NCBI GenBank assembly: GCA_026214975.1
Contig: CM047805.1
Location: 63,255,368-63,319,367 of the forward strand
Direction: 5' to 3'
Length of the DNA stretch: 64,000 bases
DNA from: Gentiana macrophylla
Lineage: Eukaryota > Streptophyta > Magnoliopsida > Gentianales > Gentianaceae
In this document: positions 1-11,952 of the stretch, one piece after another
Position numbering within the stretch: the stretch's first letter is position 1
Layout of the letters: the number at the start of each line of letters is the position of its first letter
The notes under the pieces: model-generated
Databases searched by the model: none
Told to the model about the DNA's origin: nothing
The model's input: only the letters and a program-made list of their open reading frames with translations
Program-made: the position numbers and the translations under genes

Positions 1-572
1 AAGTTCTCATGGTTGTGTCCATTTTGGCTCTAGATCACTCTTGGTTTCAAAAAGTGTCTTAGAGACTTCAAGTCTTTCAATCCCCACAGAAACGTCCTCA
101 TTTCACACTTACATAGGTGACCTCCCATAAAGAGTGCTCTGCAATACCCCACATGGCTTATTCATAGTATATGAGTCATTAAAAACTTTAGCTTAACCTA
201 ACATAATCACATACAAGATCATAGTTTAAAAGGGACAACTAAGTTATGAGGAACATTTAGCACTTACCCATTCTGCTATAAACAAAAATGTTGTATGTGA
301 TTTTGTTAGGTTAAGCTAAAACTTTTAATGACTCTACACTACGGATAAGCCAATTGGGGTATTGCAGAGTACTCTTTATGAGAGGTCACCTATTTAAGTA
401 TGATGTGGGGCCGCTTCTGTGTGGGTTTAAAGGTTTGAATTCTCTAAGATACTTTCCGAAACCAAGAGTGATCCAGGCCAAAATGGACACAACCATGAGA
501 ACTTGATAATGGTAGGGAATCTATTGTGTGGGTACCATTGTCTAGGCATACACCAAAGCCTGAGCTATTCAA
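1..572. repeat. Foldback inverted repeat, copy A (left arm cut by window edge)
   Basis: Bases 1 to about 230 are the reverse complement of about 300 to 505. For example, the first 48 bases pair with 458-505 with only a few mismatches. A ~70-bp loop lies near 230-300. The complete version at 24551-25190 shows the right arm continuing to about 572. Transcribed RNA would fold into a very long hairpin. No coding function is recognised. Confidence 0.8.
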
Positions 573-740
573 GACCTATTTCATTGCTTAGCTAAGCATG
601 TGCGATGATATTCTACTAGGGAAGGTTCAAGGCAGAAAACCACCTCGCCCGATGCGATAGATTTTCACTTGAAATCTCATTAGAGTCTGCATTACATTTG
701 CATCAATATTGCTTTCATGTGGGGGTCATAATTTCTCATT

Positions 741-870
741 CATATGGGGGATTGTTGGAAATATTTTCCGATAATCATTTATACGGATTAAGGGACGCCT
801 ATTTTTCCAAATAATTGATTATAGTTTATTTAATGTTATAAAATTTATTTTTCAGTGAATGAGAAACTAC

Positions 871-935
<65 letters not shown>

Positions 936-2720
936 GTTTTCTCTGCATAGATGTAATGGTTTGGTTATTTTAGACAAATTGTCAAAAAATAAGTCACGCC
1001 CTATCTAGTTTGAAAGGACAAGTTTCAAGGGTATGACTTTAAATGAAAAGCAAATAAGGAATAGGTTTTTGTCCAAAAGGACAAACTAATATATTTATTA
1101 GGCTATAAGTACATTGATGATTTGAAAGGACAAAACATAATTAATATTACCAAAATACCCCTTTTATTTATTTTTATAAACCTAATTAACAAAATTCATC
1201 AGCGTTCCTAATTCGTTCCTTTCACGTTCAAGAATCCATCAGCGTTCCAAAACAAAATATACTGCCGCCGGAAGCGTTCCTAATCCCCACAATTTTGGCC
1301 GCATGTGTAGAGATGCCGGAGAAGGAGACTTGATTATTGCCTGGACGATTCCGGCCTGTGCAGAGATGCTGGATTTGCATAGAAGAAGGAGACGTGATTA
1401 TGAGAGCAGACATTTTGATTCTTCATTGAATCGATTTAGGAAGGAAATCGATTGCAGACGATTGCAGACGCTGCTGCTGATCTCCCAATTGCAGACGGCC
1501 GGAAAACATGGCATCCGATGCCGGAAAAATCAATTGCTTAATTATTCACCTCCGGCATCAATTATCGCCATAAACATGGCATCCGGCTACGGACGGACGG
1601 ACTGGATAGCAGCGAATTCCGATTTGGGGATTATGATTGAACGATTTGGGGATGATGGAGCTGAAAGTTTGGATTTTTTTTAACAAGAGAAGAAGATGAA
1701 GCTGATAGTTTGGAATTTTTATTTTTTTTTTGAAAAAGTTTAGGGTTGTTACTATTAATTTTGTAACTCTGTTGGCGGGCGTTTGGGGGGCTGAATATAA
1801 AGCAATGAGTTGGTTCGCCGGAGGGTTTGGTTGGAGAAGGACCGGCGGGGTGGAGCTGGTGGAGTCCGATGAAGTGGCCATGGCTGCAAAAGAGAGGAAT
1901 AAGTAGGGACTGTTATTACAATTTTTTTGATGTACTTTATACATTTTATGGGCTGTTACTATTTGTTTATTGCCCGTTACTACATTTTACGGGGCTGTTA
2001 CTATTTGTTTTTAGTCTGTTACTACTTGTTTTTATGATGTTATGACATATTACGGGACTGTTACGACTTGTTTATTGGCCGTTACTATATTTTACGGGCT
2101 GTTATTACTTGTTTTAGGACTGTTACTACTTGTTTTTAGGCTGTTACTTCTTTTTCATTGGGTGTTACGATTTTTTTTGAGGCTGTTACTACTTGTTTTT
2201 AGGCAGTTACTATTTTTCAGTGGATGTTACGACATTATATGGGTTGTTACTACTTCTTCCTTGGCTGTTACTATTTAAATTATAAAGGGGCATTTTTGTC
2301 ACTATATTTGCAATTTGCCCTTACTAATATTTGATTTTGAAATTTGTCCTTCTGGACCCATTTATCATTTTTTTTTGTCCTTCTAGCCCCTTCCCCCAAT
2401 AAGGAAAGTTGTGTCCCTTAATTTAAAAGTTGGAATTGGTTCATTAGCAATTGTTTTTATCCTATAAGTAGACAAATTTCCTTTCAAGGAGGAGAAGAGA
2501 AATTCGAAGTACTTCTCTCCACATCACAGGCAGAAAACACTAAAAACATTTAATTTCATTTGAGTCAATTAAAGAGATTTCATACCAAGCCTTCGAGTTC
2601 GCCGCTTCTGATTCATTTCAAATGTCATTTGATCAGAAGATAAGGATTGTTGATAATTTGGGAGACGATTGCGATTACCGTGGACACGAGTTCAGCGCAA
2701 ATTCGTCTTGAGGATAGAGT
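741..2720 (+). mobile_element. LTR-like segment of a copia-type element, copy A
   Basis: A purine tract ending in GGGGGAT at 745-752 is followed at 753 by TGTTGGAAATATT, the usual polypurine tract and start of a Ty1-copia 3' LTR. After the transposon at 1061-2397, sequence typical of an LTR leader resumes at 2406 ('tataagtagacaaatttcc' and an A-rich tract). No pol remnant lies upstream and no terminal CA or primer site was found, so the right end is a guess. A TAT/TTA microsatellite lies at 871-936. Confidence 0.35.
1061..2397. mobile_element. Non-autonomous DNA transposon (ATAGGTTTTTGTCC...GCCCCTTCCCC family), copy 1
   Basis: It is flanked by AATAAGGA at 1053-1060 and 2398-2405, an 8-bp target duplication. 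It starts ATAGGTTTTTGTCC and ends GCCCCTTCCCCC. The inner ends share an inverted AAGGACAAA, but a long terminal inverted repeat is lacking. The right third (about 1935-2275) is a degenerate minisatellite of GGCTGTTACTACTTGTTTTTA-like units. Further copies are at 25620-26947 and 40552-58893 (interrupted), with short derivatives at 16947-17222 and 31549-31823. Short ORFs inside match nothing I recognise. Superfamily is uncertain: an 8-9-bp duplication fits hAT or Mutator. Confidence 0.65.
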
Positions 2721-3282
2721 GCTAGACTTGCCTCAATCCATAAGTTTTTCGTTTACTTATTTTCGCTTTTATGATTTCTGAATATGTTGACTTTCCGGAT
2801 CTTACAATATCTGTTAATTTGTTAATACGACATGTTAAAATGGTTAAAAGTACCAAGAGAGTATTTGGTGACAGAACTTTGACGAATGCTCGAGTTTGGC
2901 TCGAATTCGATTAAATCATATTTAATTGAACATTTTCGTGAGCTAAGTGTCGAGCTACTAATGAATGCCTCGGCTCAATGATCTGCACCGTTGATCATGT
3001 TAGATTTATATCAGGATCAATTTAGACACATTCTGACCAACGGTGTAAATCATCGTTGTGTACCGTTGTGCTCGTATGATTACTCTTTCCTCTGCAATCT
3101 TGCACCCGCCTCTTATATTCCAATCTGATAAATGTTTGTACCACAACAAAATATGCATAAAAAATGCCACAACAAACTTTTAAACCATATCATAATCAAC
3201 GACCCCAAAATGTGTGTTGTGTACAATGTTGTGGCTATTTTGTTGTGGAATTATCACTGCTCTTCCAACCTCTCCTCCCTGA
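2406..3282. other. Non-coding flank up to the Mutator insertion
   Basis: AT-rich sequence shared with 26956-28137. It holds a probable LTR leader and, from 2880, a repeat rich in GCTCGA and TTCGA words. No ORF or RNA gene is supported. Compared with copy B it lacks about 265 bp at 2872, including the small retroposed insert at 27511-27570. Confidence 0.5.
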
Positions 3283-3291
3283 AATTCCGAC
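3283..3291. repeat. 9-bp target site duplication, left
   Basis: AATTCCGAC directly precedes the element and recurs directly after it at 13526-13534. The unoccupied paralogue at 28138-28146 has it once. Nine base pairs is the standard Mutator-superfamily duplication. Confidence 0.95.
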
Positions 3292-3480
3292 CAGAAATTG
3301 GAAAATCAGGTTGTGTCAGACCTTTGACTTGCAAATCAGGTTGTGCCATTTCTGACATTGAAAATCAGCTAAACGTAAGGTTATCTACGTTTAAACGTAA
3401 GGAACACTACGTTTAAACGGAGGGAAATTTGGATATTGCAACTTTTCTAATTTATTGGAATAACCTACGTTTAGACGTAG
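3292..3480 (+). repeat. Left terminal inverted repeat
   Basis: The first ~90 bases match the reverse complement of 13436-13525 with few mismatches. Similarity continues through the first palindromes to about 3480. It includes two AAATCAGGTTGTG direct repeats about 39 bp apart, possible transposase contact sites. Confidence 0.9.
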
Positions 3481-3615
3481 ATTACTTACGTTTAAACGTA
3501 AAGAACTCTACGTTTAAACATAGGTTATTACAATAAATTAAAAAATTCAAATTTAACTACGTTTAAACGTAGAGTTCTTTACGTTTAAACGTAAGTAATC
3601 TACGTCTAACGGTAA
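3385..3615. promoter_or_regulatory. Palindrome array 1, upstream of the protease gene
   Basis: Eight copies or near-copies of the perfect 16-bp palindrome CTACGTTTAAACGTAG. Centres lie at about 3392.5, 3414.5, 3472.5, 3493.5, 3515.5, 3564.5, 3586.5 and 3607.5. Spacing within groups is 21-22 bp, two helical turns. The array ends ~150 bp before the protease start codon, and a CT-repeat (3637-3659) lies between. Likely role: protein-binding sites in a promoter or transposition enhancer (inference). Confidence 0.8.
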
Positions 3616-3768
3616 GCTCCTGAAGGGTTTTGAATAACTCTCTCTCTCTCTCTCTCTCTTCTATCCCCTTCCACTAGTTCAAATCCCTACGTTTCTTCTC
3701 ATCTGTTTTTTCGTTTGTGGCGATTTTGCACCAAATATTCAGATTTGGCACCTCTGCTCTCAAGCATA

Positions 3769-6700
3769 ATGGATCAAAGCAATATAGAAAGTGTAAGTGT
3801 TTCCCCTTATGATGCATTTAAAACGTTTGATTGTTACATTGTTTTCCTAAATTATGTTGTATATATTTTCCAATTTTTAGTGTTTTGTAGTGGTGATTAG
3901 CCTGATATTTGTTGGCCTTGTTGTGATTAGTCTGATATTGTTGACTAATAGAGGGGATTAGCCTGATTTTTCTTTATGTGGGTTGAAGTAAGGGTGAAAT
4001 TTTGAAGAAGACGATTAAGGGAGGAATTCGTGTTTACTGGTTTTGTTTACGTCGTCGAGCGTATGTTTTGCTACGTCTGAACGTAGGTTTTCTACGTCTG
4101 AAAGTAGTTTTTCTACGTCTGGACGTAGGTTTTTCTACGTCTGGACGTAGAGAACTGTTCTTAAGGCCTCTTGTGTATTTTTGTATGCAGATTTTTCCAG
4201 TCTTGATTGTAATTTGATAAAAACATGCAAAATGTGGCTAGGTATGTTTAAATTGGGGACATTTAAGTTGATAGTGTATGAGTATGGTGTTAATATGCAT
4301 TTTTTCTTGAATATGTTGAGATTGATTGAGGCTTGATGGTGTGATTGAGGCTTGATGGTGAGATTGATGGTTCCTACCCAAAATGGTACTGAAAATGGCT
4401 CTGTTTTGAGACCATTGTTATTGGAAATATTGATCACACTTACACTTACATTAATCATTTAGGTATTGGTAGCTCTGTTTTTTCTTCTTTGGTATTAGAT
4501 GTACTATATAGTTGATTTACTTCACAATGTTAGTGTATAAAGCTTGTGATTGACTAGTATATGTGTGTGATTGACTTGAAACAATGCTATTTGTTAACAG
4601 TTGATTGGCCTCATGGAGGCCGATGTCTACAAAGTAAAGGAAAATTTGACATGGACTTTTAGAGGGGAAAAGAACAAGCTCTCGGATCTTCTTGACATTC
4701 ACATGAGGAGGATCGGATTTGAGGCAACATTGAGAGGTGGGGTTTTTGGAGAATTCATTCAAATGTACGAGCACCGCGCTTTTCCGCCAAAAATTTTGCA
4801 ATATGTATGTTTCAGTGCCGTTTATCCGAATGTGGCCGGTGAGCTTCATTTTAGATTTGGTGAGACGACCGCGAAGTTCGGTAGGCGGGAGTTTTGCATG
4901 ATGACCGGTTTTAGGTTTGGTGATCTCCCGGAAGCTCCCGATAGTTATTCCAGGTGTTTTGCTGAGGGGACATACGGCCACATCCATCATCCTGACCCAA
5001 AACCGATCACCATACCGGATATTGAGAGATGGTTATTGGATGAGGTGAGCATCCTGAAGTTCTCTACCGTGTAGGTTTAGTCTACCTTATTCACGGTATT
5101 ATGATGGGTCATGATGAGACTACTAAGGTACCTCGTGAGACCTTCTATTTGGTCGAGAATGTACAAGGCCTAAATGACTTTCCATGGGGTACTTGGTTGT
5201 GGGATCAGACTTATAGAAAGATCTCATCGCATGATGAATACCTACAAGGAAAGTGAAAGCGGGGTGACGATACAAGGGTTATACATGCCTTACGGTTTTG
5301 GGCTTACGAGACCCTCCAGGTGCATTCTTTGTTCCGACTATTCTTTGCCACCCTCAGAGCTCCTTATGCAGCTCCTCGGATCTTTGAGATGGAGTTGCAA
5401 GACTACCCCTCCGCATGGAAAGGGGTGTTGGCGAAGGCAAGCAAGGTAATAAGCTTAATAAACATATTCTCTTAATTATATCCGGTATGGTTAAACATTT
5501 TCTTATTGTTGATTCTAATGAAATATACATTGTTTGCAGAGCCCTGTTACAGGATACCTGGCTGCAAGGGAAGTTGATAGGGATTTGATGCTAAATAGGG
5601 GCATCCCTGATGCGGAGATTAATGAGCCGCCACGTGTGATCCCTCGGCCTGTACCAATTGCACGGCCACCTCCTAGACGTCCATCTACTACACAGCAAGT
5701 ACGCTCTGCTACACAACAGTCTACCTCGACTTCACATCCCTCTACTTCACAACCGCCTCTACCTCCTCATTCACGACGTGTGCCGCACAGTTCATACACT
5801 GAGATGCTACAGGCGGAAGAAAATGAATCTGATGAAGAAGATGAAGCTGTTGGGCTTTATAGGGCTGTGAAGAGAAGGATAGATAATGGGTTGAATGACA
5901 TCCGGGAGGAAATTCGCCGGCAGAATGACGAGAACCGGCAAGTAATTCGAGAGGTTATACAGCGGCAGAATGAGCATGGGGCGATACTTCTTGAACTTAA
6001 GGGGTTGATGCAGACGCTGTCATCCAGAGATCAGGTAAAAAATTATTTCATTGTCAATTTATTTATGCGATAAATTTAGTTGTATGTATTATGATACTAA
6101 CCGGGCAACATCTTTTCAGTCTACCCCTCATCGGCCTCCACCTCCTCCACCTCCTTCACCTCCTCCACATGATACTGACCGGGGCACATCTTCTCAGTTT
6201 TCCCCTGATGGGTCTACACAGGGTCATCGTACTGATCAACATCTTGATCGGGTCTCGGTGGTCGGCGACCTCCACTGGTCAAGATCTTCGATCGGTCTCG
6301 GTGGTCAAGATACTCATCGACCTCCACTGGTCAAAGATACGCATCAGCATACTTATTCATCTCCTACCCCGTCCGCCGACGACCCGATGATGATGCTCGG
6401 GTTTGATAAGATTCTTGAAGGCATTTCCCAACCCGGGCAAGAGAGGGAGTGCGGTGGAGGAGTTTGAGAATGAGGGAGTCGAGAAGGATTTCGTCGACGA
6501 TTTATTCGTGGAGGAAGCTTATTCGGGTAAGCATTATGTTATTTATATATAATTATTGTTTAGTAGGTTATTTATATTGAAATTTGTATTATTAACATAG
6601 ATATTGTTTGTTATCGTGAATTGATGAGAGTGCCTAATTTGATGCAGATACTGTCGATGCTACTACCGAGGCTACGACCCCTCCCCCTCCCGAGGCTACG

Positions 6701-7985
6701 CCTCCTCCCCCTCCCGAGGCTACTACCGAGGCTACGCCCCCTCCCCCTCCCGAGGCTACGCCCAGCCAGGCATCGTTTGTGGAGCCTGAGATGGATTATA
6801 GTAAGTTATTTGATTTTTAATATCGGAATTATAAATTATATTGTGAAAAACTATCTAACTTGATCATGTATTGAAATTTGTTTATTTGGTGGCCCCAACT
6901 GTTGTACAATTGGGTAAGCGAAAGCGGTTGATGCAATTGTGTAAGATTGACGACCCGTCGGACTACTAGCCGACCATGGTATTTGGTGATGGGTCTCACA
7001 TAGTCAATATGCCCGGTGATAACGTTGTGAGATGGACTCCGTTGAAAAAGTTTCGGACGAGTGGAAAACAAGTTCACAATGTGGTACCAACAAGTAGATC
7101 CGCCCCAATTGAGATTCCGACGAGTGCGCGGTGGTTTCCGCCTTACAATTCCATTTGACAAGGATTGGTTCACGCGCGTCTCCTTGGCCCTCTCTCGAGT
7201 TAGACCGAGAAGTATATTCTTGTGACTTCATTTACATATTTTCGAAATTTTCAAATTTATGATTTCATTATCTCTAACTTATTTTTGCATGCGTCTGGCA
7301 TGTCGACGCGATATCTGGACTGATAGAGCGGCAAATGGAAGCACATCCAAGATGCTTTCACCCGCATCGGCCATTGCATACGAATTGAATTAGCCGCCTT
7401 TGCGGGCAAGGTCATGTAGATCAGGGAAAGCCGCCAGACAGAACGGTCATTCCAGACTTTGTGGATCGGTACGTCAAGCAATGGGATGAAAACACCGTGA
7501 TCTACATTCCCTGGTCCATTAGTTATGCTCACTGGGCAGCTGTCGAAGTGTCTATACCCGAATGGAAGATTAGGGTGTGGGATTGTCTGTCGGGGCAGCC
7601 GTATAAGAATGATGTGAAGAAAAACATCAAAGCGTGGGGTGTTTCGTTTAGGAGAGTGTTCGAGACAGATGCTCGTCTACGTTAACTCCCACAAATGGTT
7701 GATCCAGCGAAGCCTCTTTTTGATGTCAAAGTAGTAAAACCTGAATTCGTACCACAAATGCCAATTCCGTAAGTGTTATAAACTTCAAACTATATAGTAA
7801 ATTATACAGTTTATACTCTTCTTACACTATTCATATTATACAGGAGTGACTGTGGGGTATACACGGTCAAGTTCATTGAGCATTTGATGCACAAGGAAAA
7901 CTTTTCTCTGATCCATCATGACAATATGTTGTTGCTAAGAAAGAAACTTTGTGTACAGCTATTTAATCAAATAGTAGATATATAG
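3769..7985 (+). pseudogene. DUF1985/Ulp1-like C48 peptidase gene of the Mutator-like element
   Basis: Spliced gene. Exon 1 (3769-3792) encodes MDQSNIES. A GTAAGT...ACAG intron (3793-4600) joins it in frame to exon 2 at 4601. Exon 2 gives a DUF1985-type region (REFCMMTGFRFGDLPE; WGTWLWDQTYRK). Exon 3 (5541-6034) has a proline-rich part and a charged helix likely to form a coiled coil. Exons 4-5 (6120-6526, ~6647-6800) are proline-rich, with EATPPPPP repeats. The C-terminal domain is Ulp1-like: His in SYAHWAAVEV (about 7526), Asp in VWDCLSG, Cys in SDCGVYTVKF. The last intron is 7769-7842. Breaks: frameshift near 5043, TGA near 5255, frameshift near 6450, TAG near 6968, a stop near 7147 and in-frame TGA near 7393, frameshift near 7680. 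Family members cleave ubiquitin-like modifiers; here only the catalytic residues are visible. Similar genes occur in Kaonashi-type Mutator elements. Confidence 0.85.
4049..4150. promoter_or_regulatory. Palindrome array 2, inside intron 1 of the protease gene
   Basis: Four clear CTACGTCTGGACGTAG-type repeats, plus a degenerate fifth. Centres are near 4057, 4078.5, 4099.5, 4120.5 and 4142.5, a constant 21-22 bp. Here the middle of the palindrome is TCTGRA rather than TTTAAA, so the half-site ACGT is the conserved part. Confidence 0.75.
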
Positions 7986-8160
7986 GTATTTTTGTGTATG
8001 TTGTTTTGACAAACTGTGTAGGAATTTTTGGTGTATGTTATATTTTTGGTATTTTGTTGTATGTTGGTAGCCATTTATATTTTGGTGTATGTTATATTTT
8101 GGTATTCAATTTGTTTAAAAAACAACTCAACTTAAACTGCAACATTCAATTTGAATTTCT

Positions 8161-8392
8161 CTACGTCCAAACGTAGAGAATGTACGTCCAAACGTAGGGA
8201 ATGCTACATTCTCTACGTCGGAACGTAGAGAAACTAGTCGAAATTTATGGCTGCAACATTATCTACGTTCAAACGTAGATAAAATACGTCCAAACGTAGA
8301 TAATACGACATTATCTACGTTCAAACGTAGGGAATGCAACATTCTCTACGTCCAAACGTTGGTAATGCAACGTTATCTACGTCCAAACGTAG
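8161..8392. promoter_or_regulatory. Palindrome array 3, upstream of the B3 gene
   Basis: Eight CTACGTYCAAACGTAG-like repeats with centres near 8168.5, 8189.5, 8220.5, 8270.5, 8291.5, 8322.5, 8353.5 and 8384.5. Spacings are 21, 31, 50, 21, 31, 31 and 31 bp, close to whole helical turns. The array lies far from both element ends, between the protease stop and the B3 start, so it is not simply part of a terminal repeat. Confidence 0.8.
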
Positions 8393-8419
8393 GTAATGCT
8401 TGTACTAGTGTGGTACATG

Positions 8420-8537
8420 GCAATTATTGTTGTTGTACAAGTACGAGCCATTTCTCTCATTTCTTCAAACTCTTTTAAGCAGTTGTGTAAAGAGAACCAC
8501 TTCTTCACCTTTCAATTTATAATCTACATTGAAGCAA
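8420..8537 (+). promoter_or_regulatory. B3-gene leader, homologous to the transposase leader
   Basis: GGCAATTATTGTTGTTGTAC at about 8440 and AACCACTTCTTCACCTTTCAA at about 8495 have near-identical counterparts, in the same order, in the reverse complement of 13058-13178, ahead of the transposase. Palindrome array plus leader therefore form one module present at both genes, implying duplication or recruitment of the terminal promoter. Confidence 0.7.
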
Positions 8538-9382
8538 ATGGATAATGATCGTTTCTTTAAAGTTCTTGATGGCGGTTTCGCAAGAAGTTTGGTATGTCAT
8601 TTATTAATTTACTTACTTTTTTATCACTTGTATTATGATCAAACAAACGTGAAATGTTTCTTTTTCATAGACACTACCTCCAAAGATCGTTAATAGGTTG
8701 AGCGACACGTGAGGAACCTAGATAGGGCCGTTCTCAAAAGCCGATTAGGGACATGGGAAGTGAGGGTTGGAGCCACAGACAATGGAATTCTTCGTTTCTT
8801 TGGGGAAGGTTGGGAGGAGTATGTGGCGGCTCATTACTTGAATGAGAGGGAGTTTATAGTGTTTGAAACAGGGGATTTCACTTTTGACACTCTTGTTTAT
8901 GATCACACTTCTTGTGAGAAGAAATTTTACGAGTCCGAGTGAAGAAGATGATGATGCAGATGATGATGCAGTGCGAGTAAACTGTAATCCCCATTTTCGG
9001 ATGATGACGCTAAACCGGGTATTTTCACATGGTTGTTATTATGTGGTGAGATATTTTATATATTTTTAGTTGTTTTCTTGTTTGATATTTTTCCCATTTT
9101 GAAACAAGATTTAAATTTGTTTGTGATTTGTAGAGTATTCCAAAGGCATTTGCGAGAACAAACGACATGTTATAAACAAGACCGTGGAGCTGCGAATTGC
9201 CACGGGGAATCATGGCTCTGCTAGAATTGACTATATGGTAAATCAAAAAGTTCGTTTAAAGCGGGTTGAATGGTTTCATTACGGACAATGATCTAAATGC
9301 GGGAGATGTATGCGACTTTGAATTCATTAATCAACCTATAGAAAATCACGTCGTGTTTAATGTGGTGATTACTAAATATTGA
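8538..9382 (+). pseudogene. Two-domain B3 DNA-binding protein gene carried by the Mutator-like element
   Basis: Exon 1 (8538-8591) encodes MDNDRFFKVLDGGFARSL. A GTATGT...CATAG intron (8592-8670) joins TLPPKIVNRLS, the start of a plant B3 domain. It continues in another frame as GTWEVRVG, FFGEGWEEYVAAHYL and FTFDTLVYD, typical B3 strands and helices of the REM group. An acidic linker (EEDDDADDDA) follows, then a second B3 domain: SHGCYYV, intron (~9043-9133), SIPKAFARTNDML, then FITDNDLNAGDVCDFEFI, ending KY-stop at 9380-9382. Frameshifts occur near 8705, 8940, 9173 and 9273. B3 domains bind DNA in the nucleus. The gene lies directly behind palindrome array 3, so it may bind those sites (inference). 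It could instead be a passively captured host REM gene. Confidence 0.8.
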
Positions 9383-9646
9383 AGATCATTTATTTAAGCG
9401 TCATGTTTGTAAGCCTGTATCATTACTCTTTTTTTATTGTGTGTAAGCGTCGTGTTTTTATGTTTGTAAGCCCGTAATAATTAATTGTAGTTTTCTGAGA
9501 GGTAGTGTAATACGAGACAAACTTGATTCCGATTAATAACCGAATACAATCATTACTACAATCCATTAATAAAATATTACATTCTATTAATACGTTACAC
9601 AATAACGATCCATTCTAATACCACCATAACAAAAATGAATGACTTC
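9383..9646. other. Convergent 3' intergenic region (B3 / transposase)
   Basis: AT-rich spacer between the stop codons of the B3 gene (+) and the transposase (-). It probably holds the polyadenylation signals of both. There is no ORF of note and no palindrome repeats. Confidence 0.5.
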
Positions 9647-11952
9647 CTACCGGTATTGCGTGCAACTAGCTCTGTTATGTCCTGGATGTTTGCAGTTAGT
9701 ACATACATTCTGATGACCTGGAGGTTCCCATTCAGAAGGGATTCTAGTGGTATTAATTCTACCTCTTCTTGGAGCTCCACTGATATTAGGCGCATATCTC
9801 ATATTAGGCACTCCGACTTTCATGTTTCTTACCGCCTCCGGAACATCCCAATCCTCCCTGTTAGGAACTGGATATATGCTACCCATGTAAATCTCCTTGA
9901 AACATTTAGCTCTATAACACCATGAACAGAGTTCGGGTGGACTAATTCTGCGTGTTGCTGCGGCTGTTATAGCATGCGTACATGGTATTTCCATTTTCTC
10001 AAAATAACCACAATAACACTTCCTCTCTCGTAGATTTACCGTCCCATGAAGCAAGTTATTTCCATGAACCTCAAACTCATTGGGGTTAATAGGATTAACC
10101 CTGAACTTCCTTCTAGCAGTAATATTCGAAGCCACTATTTCATCGATCTCCGGTGCTAACACAGTCGCACAATCAAGCGCTTACGTGCGTCTATCATTAT
10201 ACCATCTCTGCAGTGTAGCTCTAATGAATTCCAAGAGGCTAGGAACAGGCCAACGACGAGCTCCTCTAATCGCACAGTTGAAACTTTCAGCGTAATTGCT
10301 TGTCATTAAGGCGTATCTTTTCCCAGGAAATTTGGCACGCGCCCACCGTTCAACACCTATTTCTTCTAGTTTTAGATATGCACCAAGACATTGTGCCTTG
10401 ATTAAGGCGTACTTTCGGAGAAATTCGGCCTCCGAGAATGCATAGGCTGTTTGATAGAATGTGTCTTCACAAAAACCATGATCCTTCCATTTTTTTGTTA
10501 GATTGCCCTTTAAATGATGATAGCAAACACCGTGATATGCATTGGGAAATACCTGACCAACCGCATTTCTAATAGCCTTGTGTGTCCGCATCGGATATAA
10601 AGCTCAAATTTTCAGCATGGATACCTTCAATGGCCACCCTCAATTGTCTCATGAAATACCCCATGAATCATTGCATTCTTTTCATCAATACCGACGGCTC
10701 TGAGGAATAGGTGGTCACCGGCATCTACAAAGAATAAACAACAAATAGTTGACCTGAGAAACGGGTTTTTAGATGAGTGGCGTCCACACACAAAATAGGT
10801 CGACAATACTTGAAACCACGACGACTTGCTCCCAAAGCCATGAAACAACTACCGAACCTTCCCAGATTATCAAGCTGAAAGTCAACATAGGTCCCTTCAT
10901 TGGCCTCACGCACCATCCACAGGTACGAGGGTATCGCATTGTAACACTCCGTCGGTGAACCTCTAACCAGCATTCTCATCATCATCTCATAAGTCAACTG
11001 TACACTATAAGTTGTGAGCATGTCTTCCATAATATGTCTGGGTTTATACTCATTGCCGAGTTCTTCCATTTTCTGACTTAGCAGACTCGCAATAACAATA
11101 GGTGTTGCTTGTCGATTGTCATTATCCGCATTGTGAGAGGCACAAGTATGCATATCATTCAATGTTGTGATCTCAAATGTATGTGTTGTATTTGTCTTCA
11201 CCTTTTTCGCCCTTACATGCCATTTGCATGTATCGTTTAGACATGTGTAATACAAGCAACGTGTGTCCGACCTACCCAATCTCATCTGAAAATTATTGGC
11301 AACCGCATACGATTTTATTTTCAAATTAAAATCTTCTTTAGAATCATAATGCTTCCCAATGAACAATTCGTTCACGTCATTCATATGTAACGTACCGGTA
11401 GATAGACACTGTGGTAAATCATCATCTTCAAAAGTGGGAATCCTCCATGAATAATCTTCTCGTACACTAGCCCTAGCATTGGCACCACGATTATTGTTGT
11501 CATCCCCGCCCGTTTGATCGGTTTGAATATGAGGTGCAAACGGAGAAGCCAAAAACTAGTGATCGATCCACCAAACAAATTATATGGTGTTGGATAGGTT
11601 GAGCACGACTACTTGAAGGTTGATTTGAAAGATTATGACTTGGTCCGGATTGGTTCATATGAAGCTGTTGGTCCGAAGCTTCACCAAGCCTTTGTGTAGG
11701 AACATGGTTTTCAAACCCACTACATCCATCTTGTTGCTCGAATGGATTAAAATTTGGATCTGTAGCAAGTTCTTGTACCGAGAGAAGGAAATTACCAAGA
11801 CTATAATCCGAATTATTGTTATCATCCGGGGCATTGAAATCTTGATTTACATCAATGCCATCATCCTCAAATATCGATTCATTGTTTGCATTCACTGGTG
11901 TAGCATTCACGCAAAAAATCACATTTTCCGTCGAGGCCGCCGATGTAACCAT
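9647..11952 (-). pseudogene. MURA-like Mutator transposase (decayed)
   Basis: Read on the minus strand. An acidic, Asn/Gln-rich N-terminus starts MVTSAAST at 11952. A MuDR-type DNA-binding region follows (DVNELFIGKHYDSKEDF ... TCKWHVRAKK ... MHTCASH). The DDE core shows CVDATHLK (first Asp), SFISD (second Asp, near 10590) and NYAESFNCAIRG (Glu). Then come a SWIM zinc finger, CYCGYFEKMEIPCTHA, and a terminal CCHC knuckle, CTNCKHPGHNRASC. Lesions: frame changes near 11550, 10735, 10672 and 10585, and an in-frame TAA near 10179. Upstream, a leader exon and ~1-kb intron appear to lie between about 13003 and 12009, mirroring the protease gene. Family proteins bind the terminal repeats and excise the element. 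Confidence 0.9.

Noticed and set aside
1228..1944. Overlapping ORFs in both strands of the 1061-2397 element
   Set aside because: No domain is recognisable, the copy-B frames differ by indels, and both strands are open by composition.
3132..3416. ORF of 94 codons across the left end of the Mutator-like element
   Set aside because: It spans the insertion junction and terminal repeat; the reading frame is accidental.
3385..3615. CRISPR-like array of regularly spaced repeats
   Set aside because: Repeats are true palindromes with 5-6-bp gaps and lie in a plant Mutator-like element; there are no unique spacers of CRISPR length and no cas genes.
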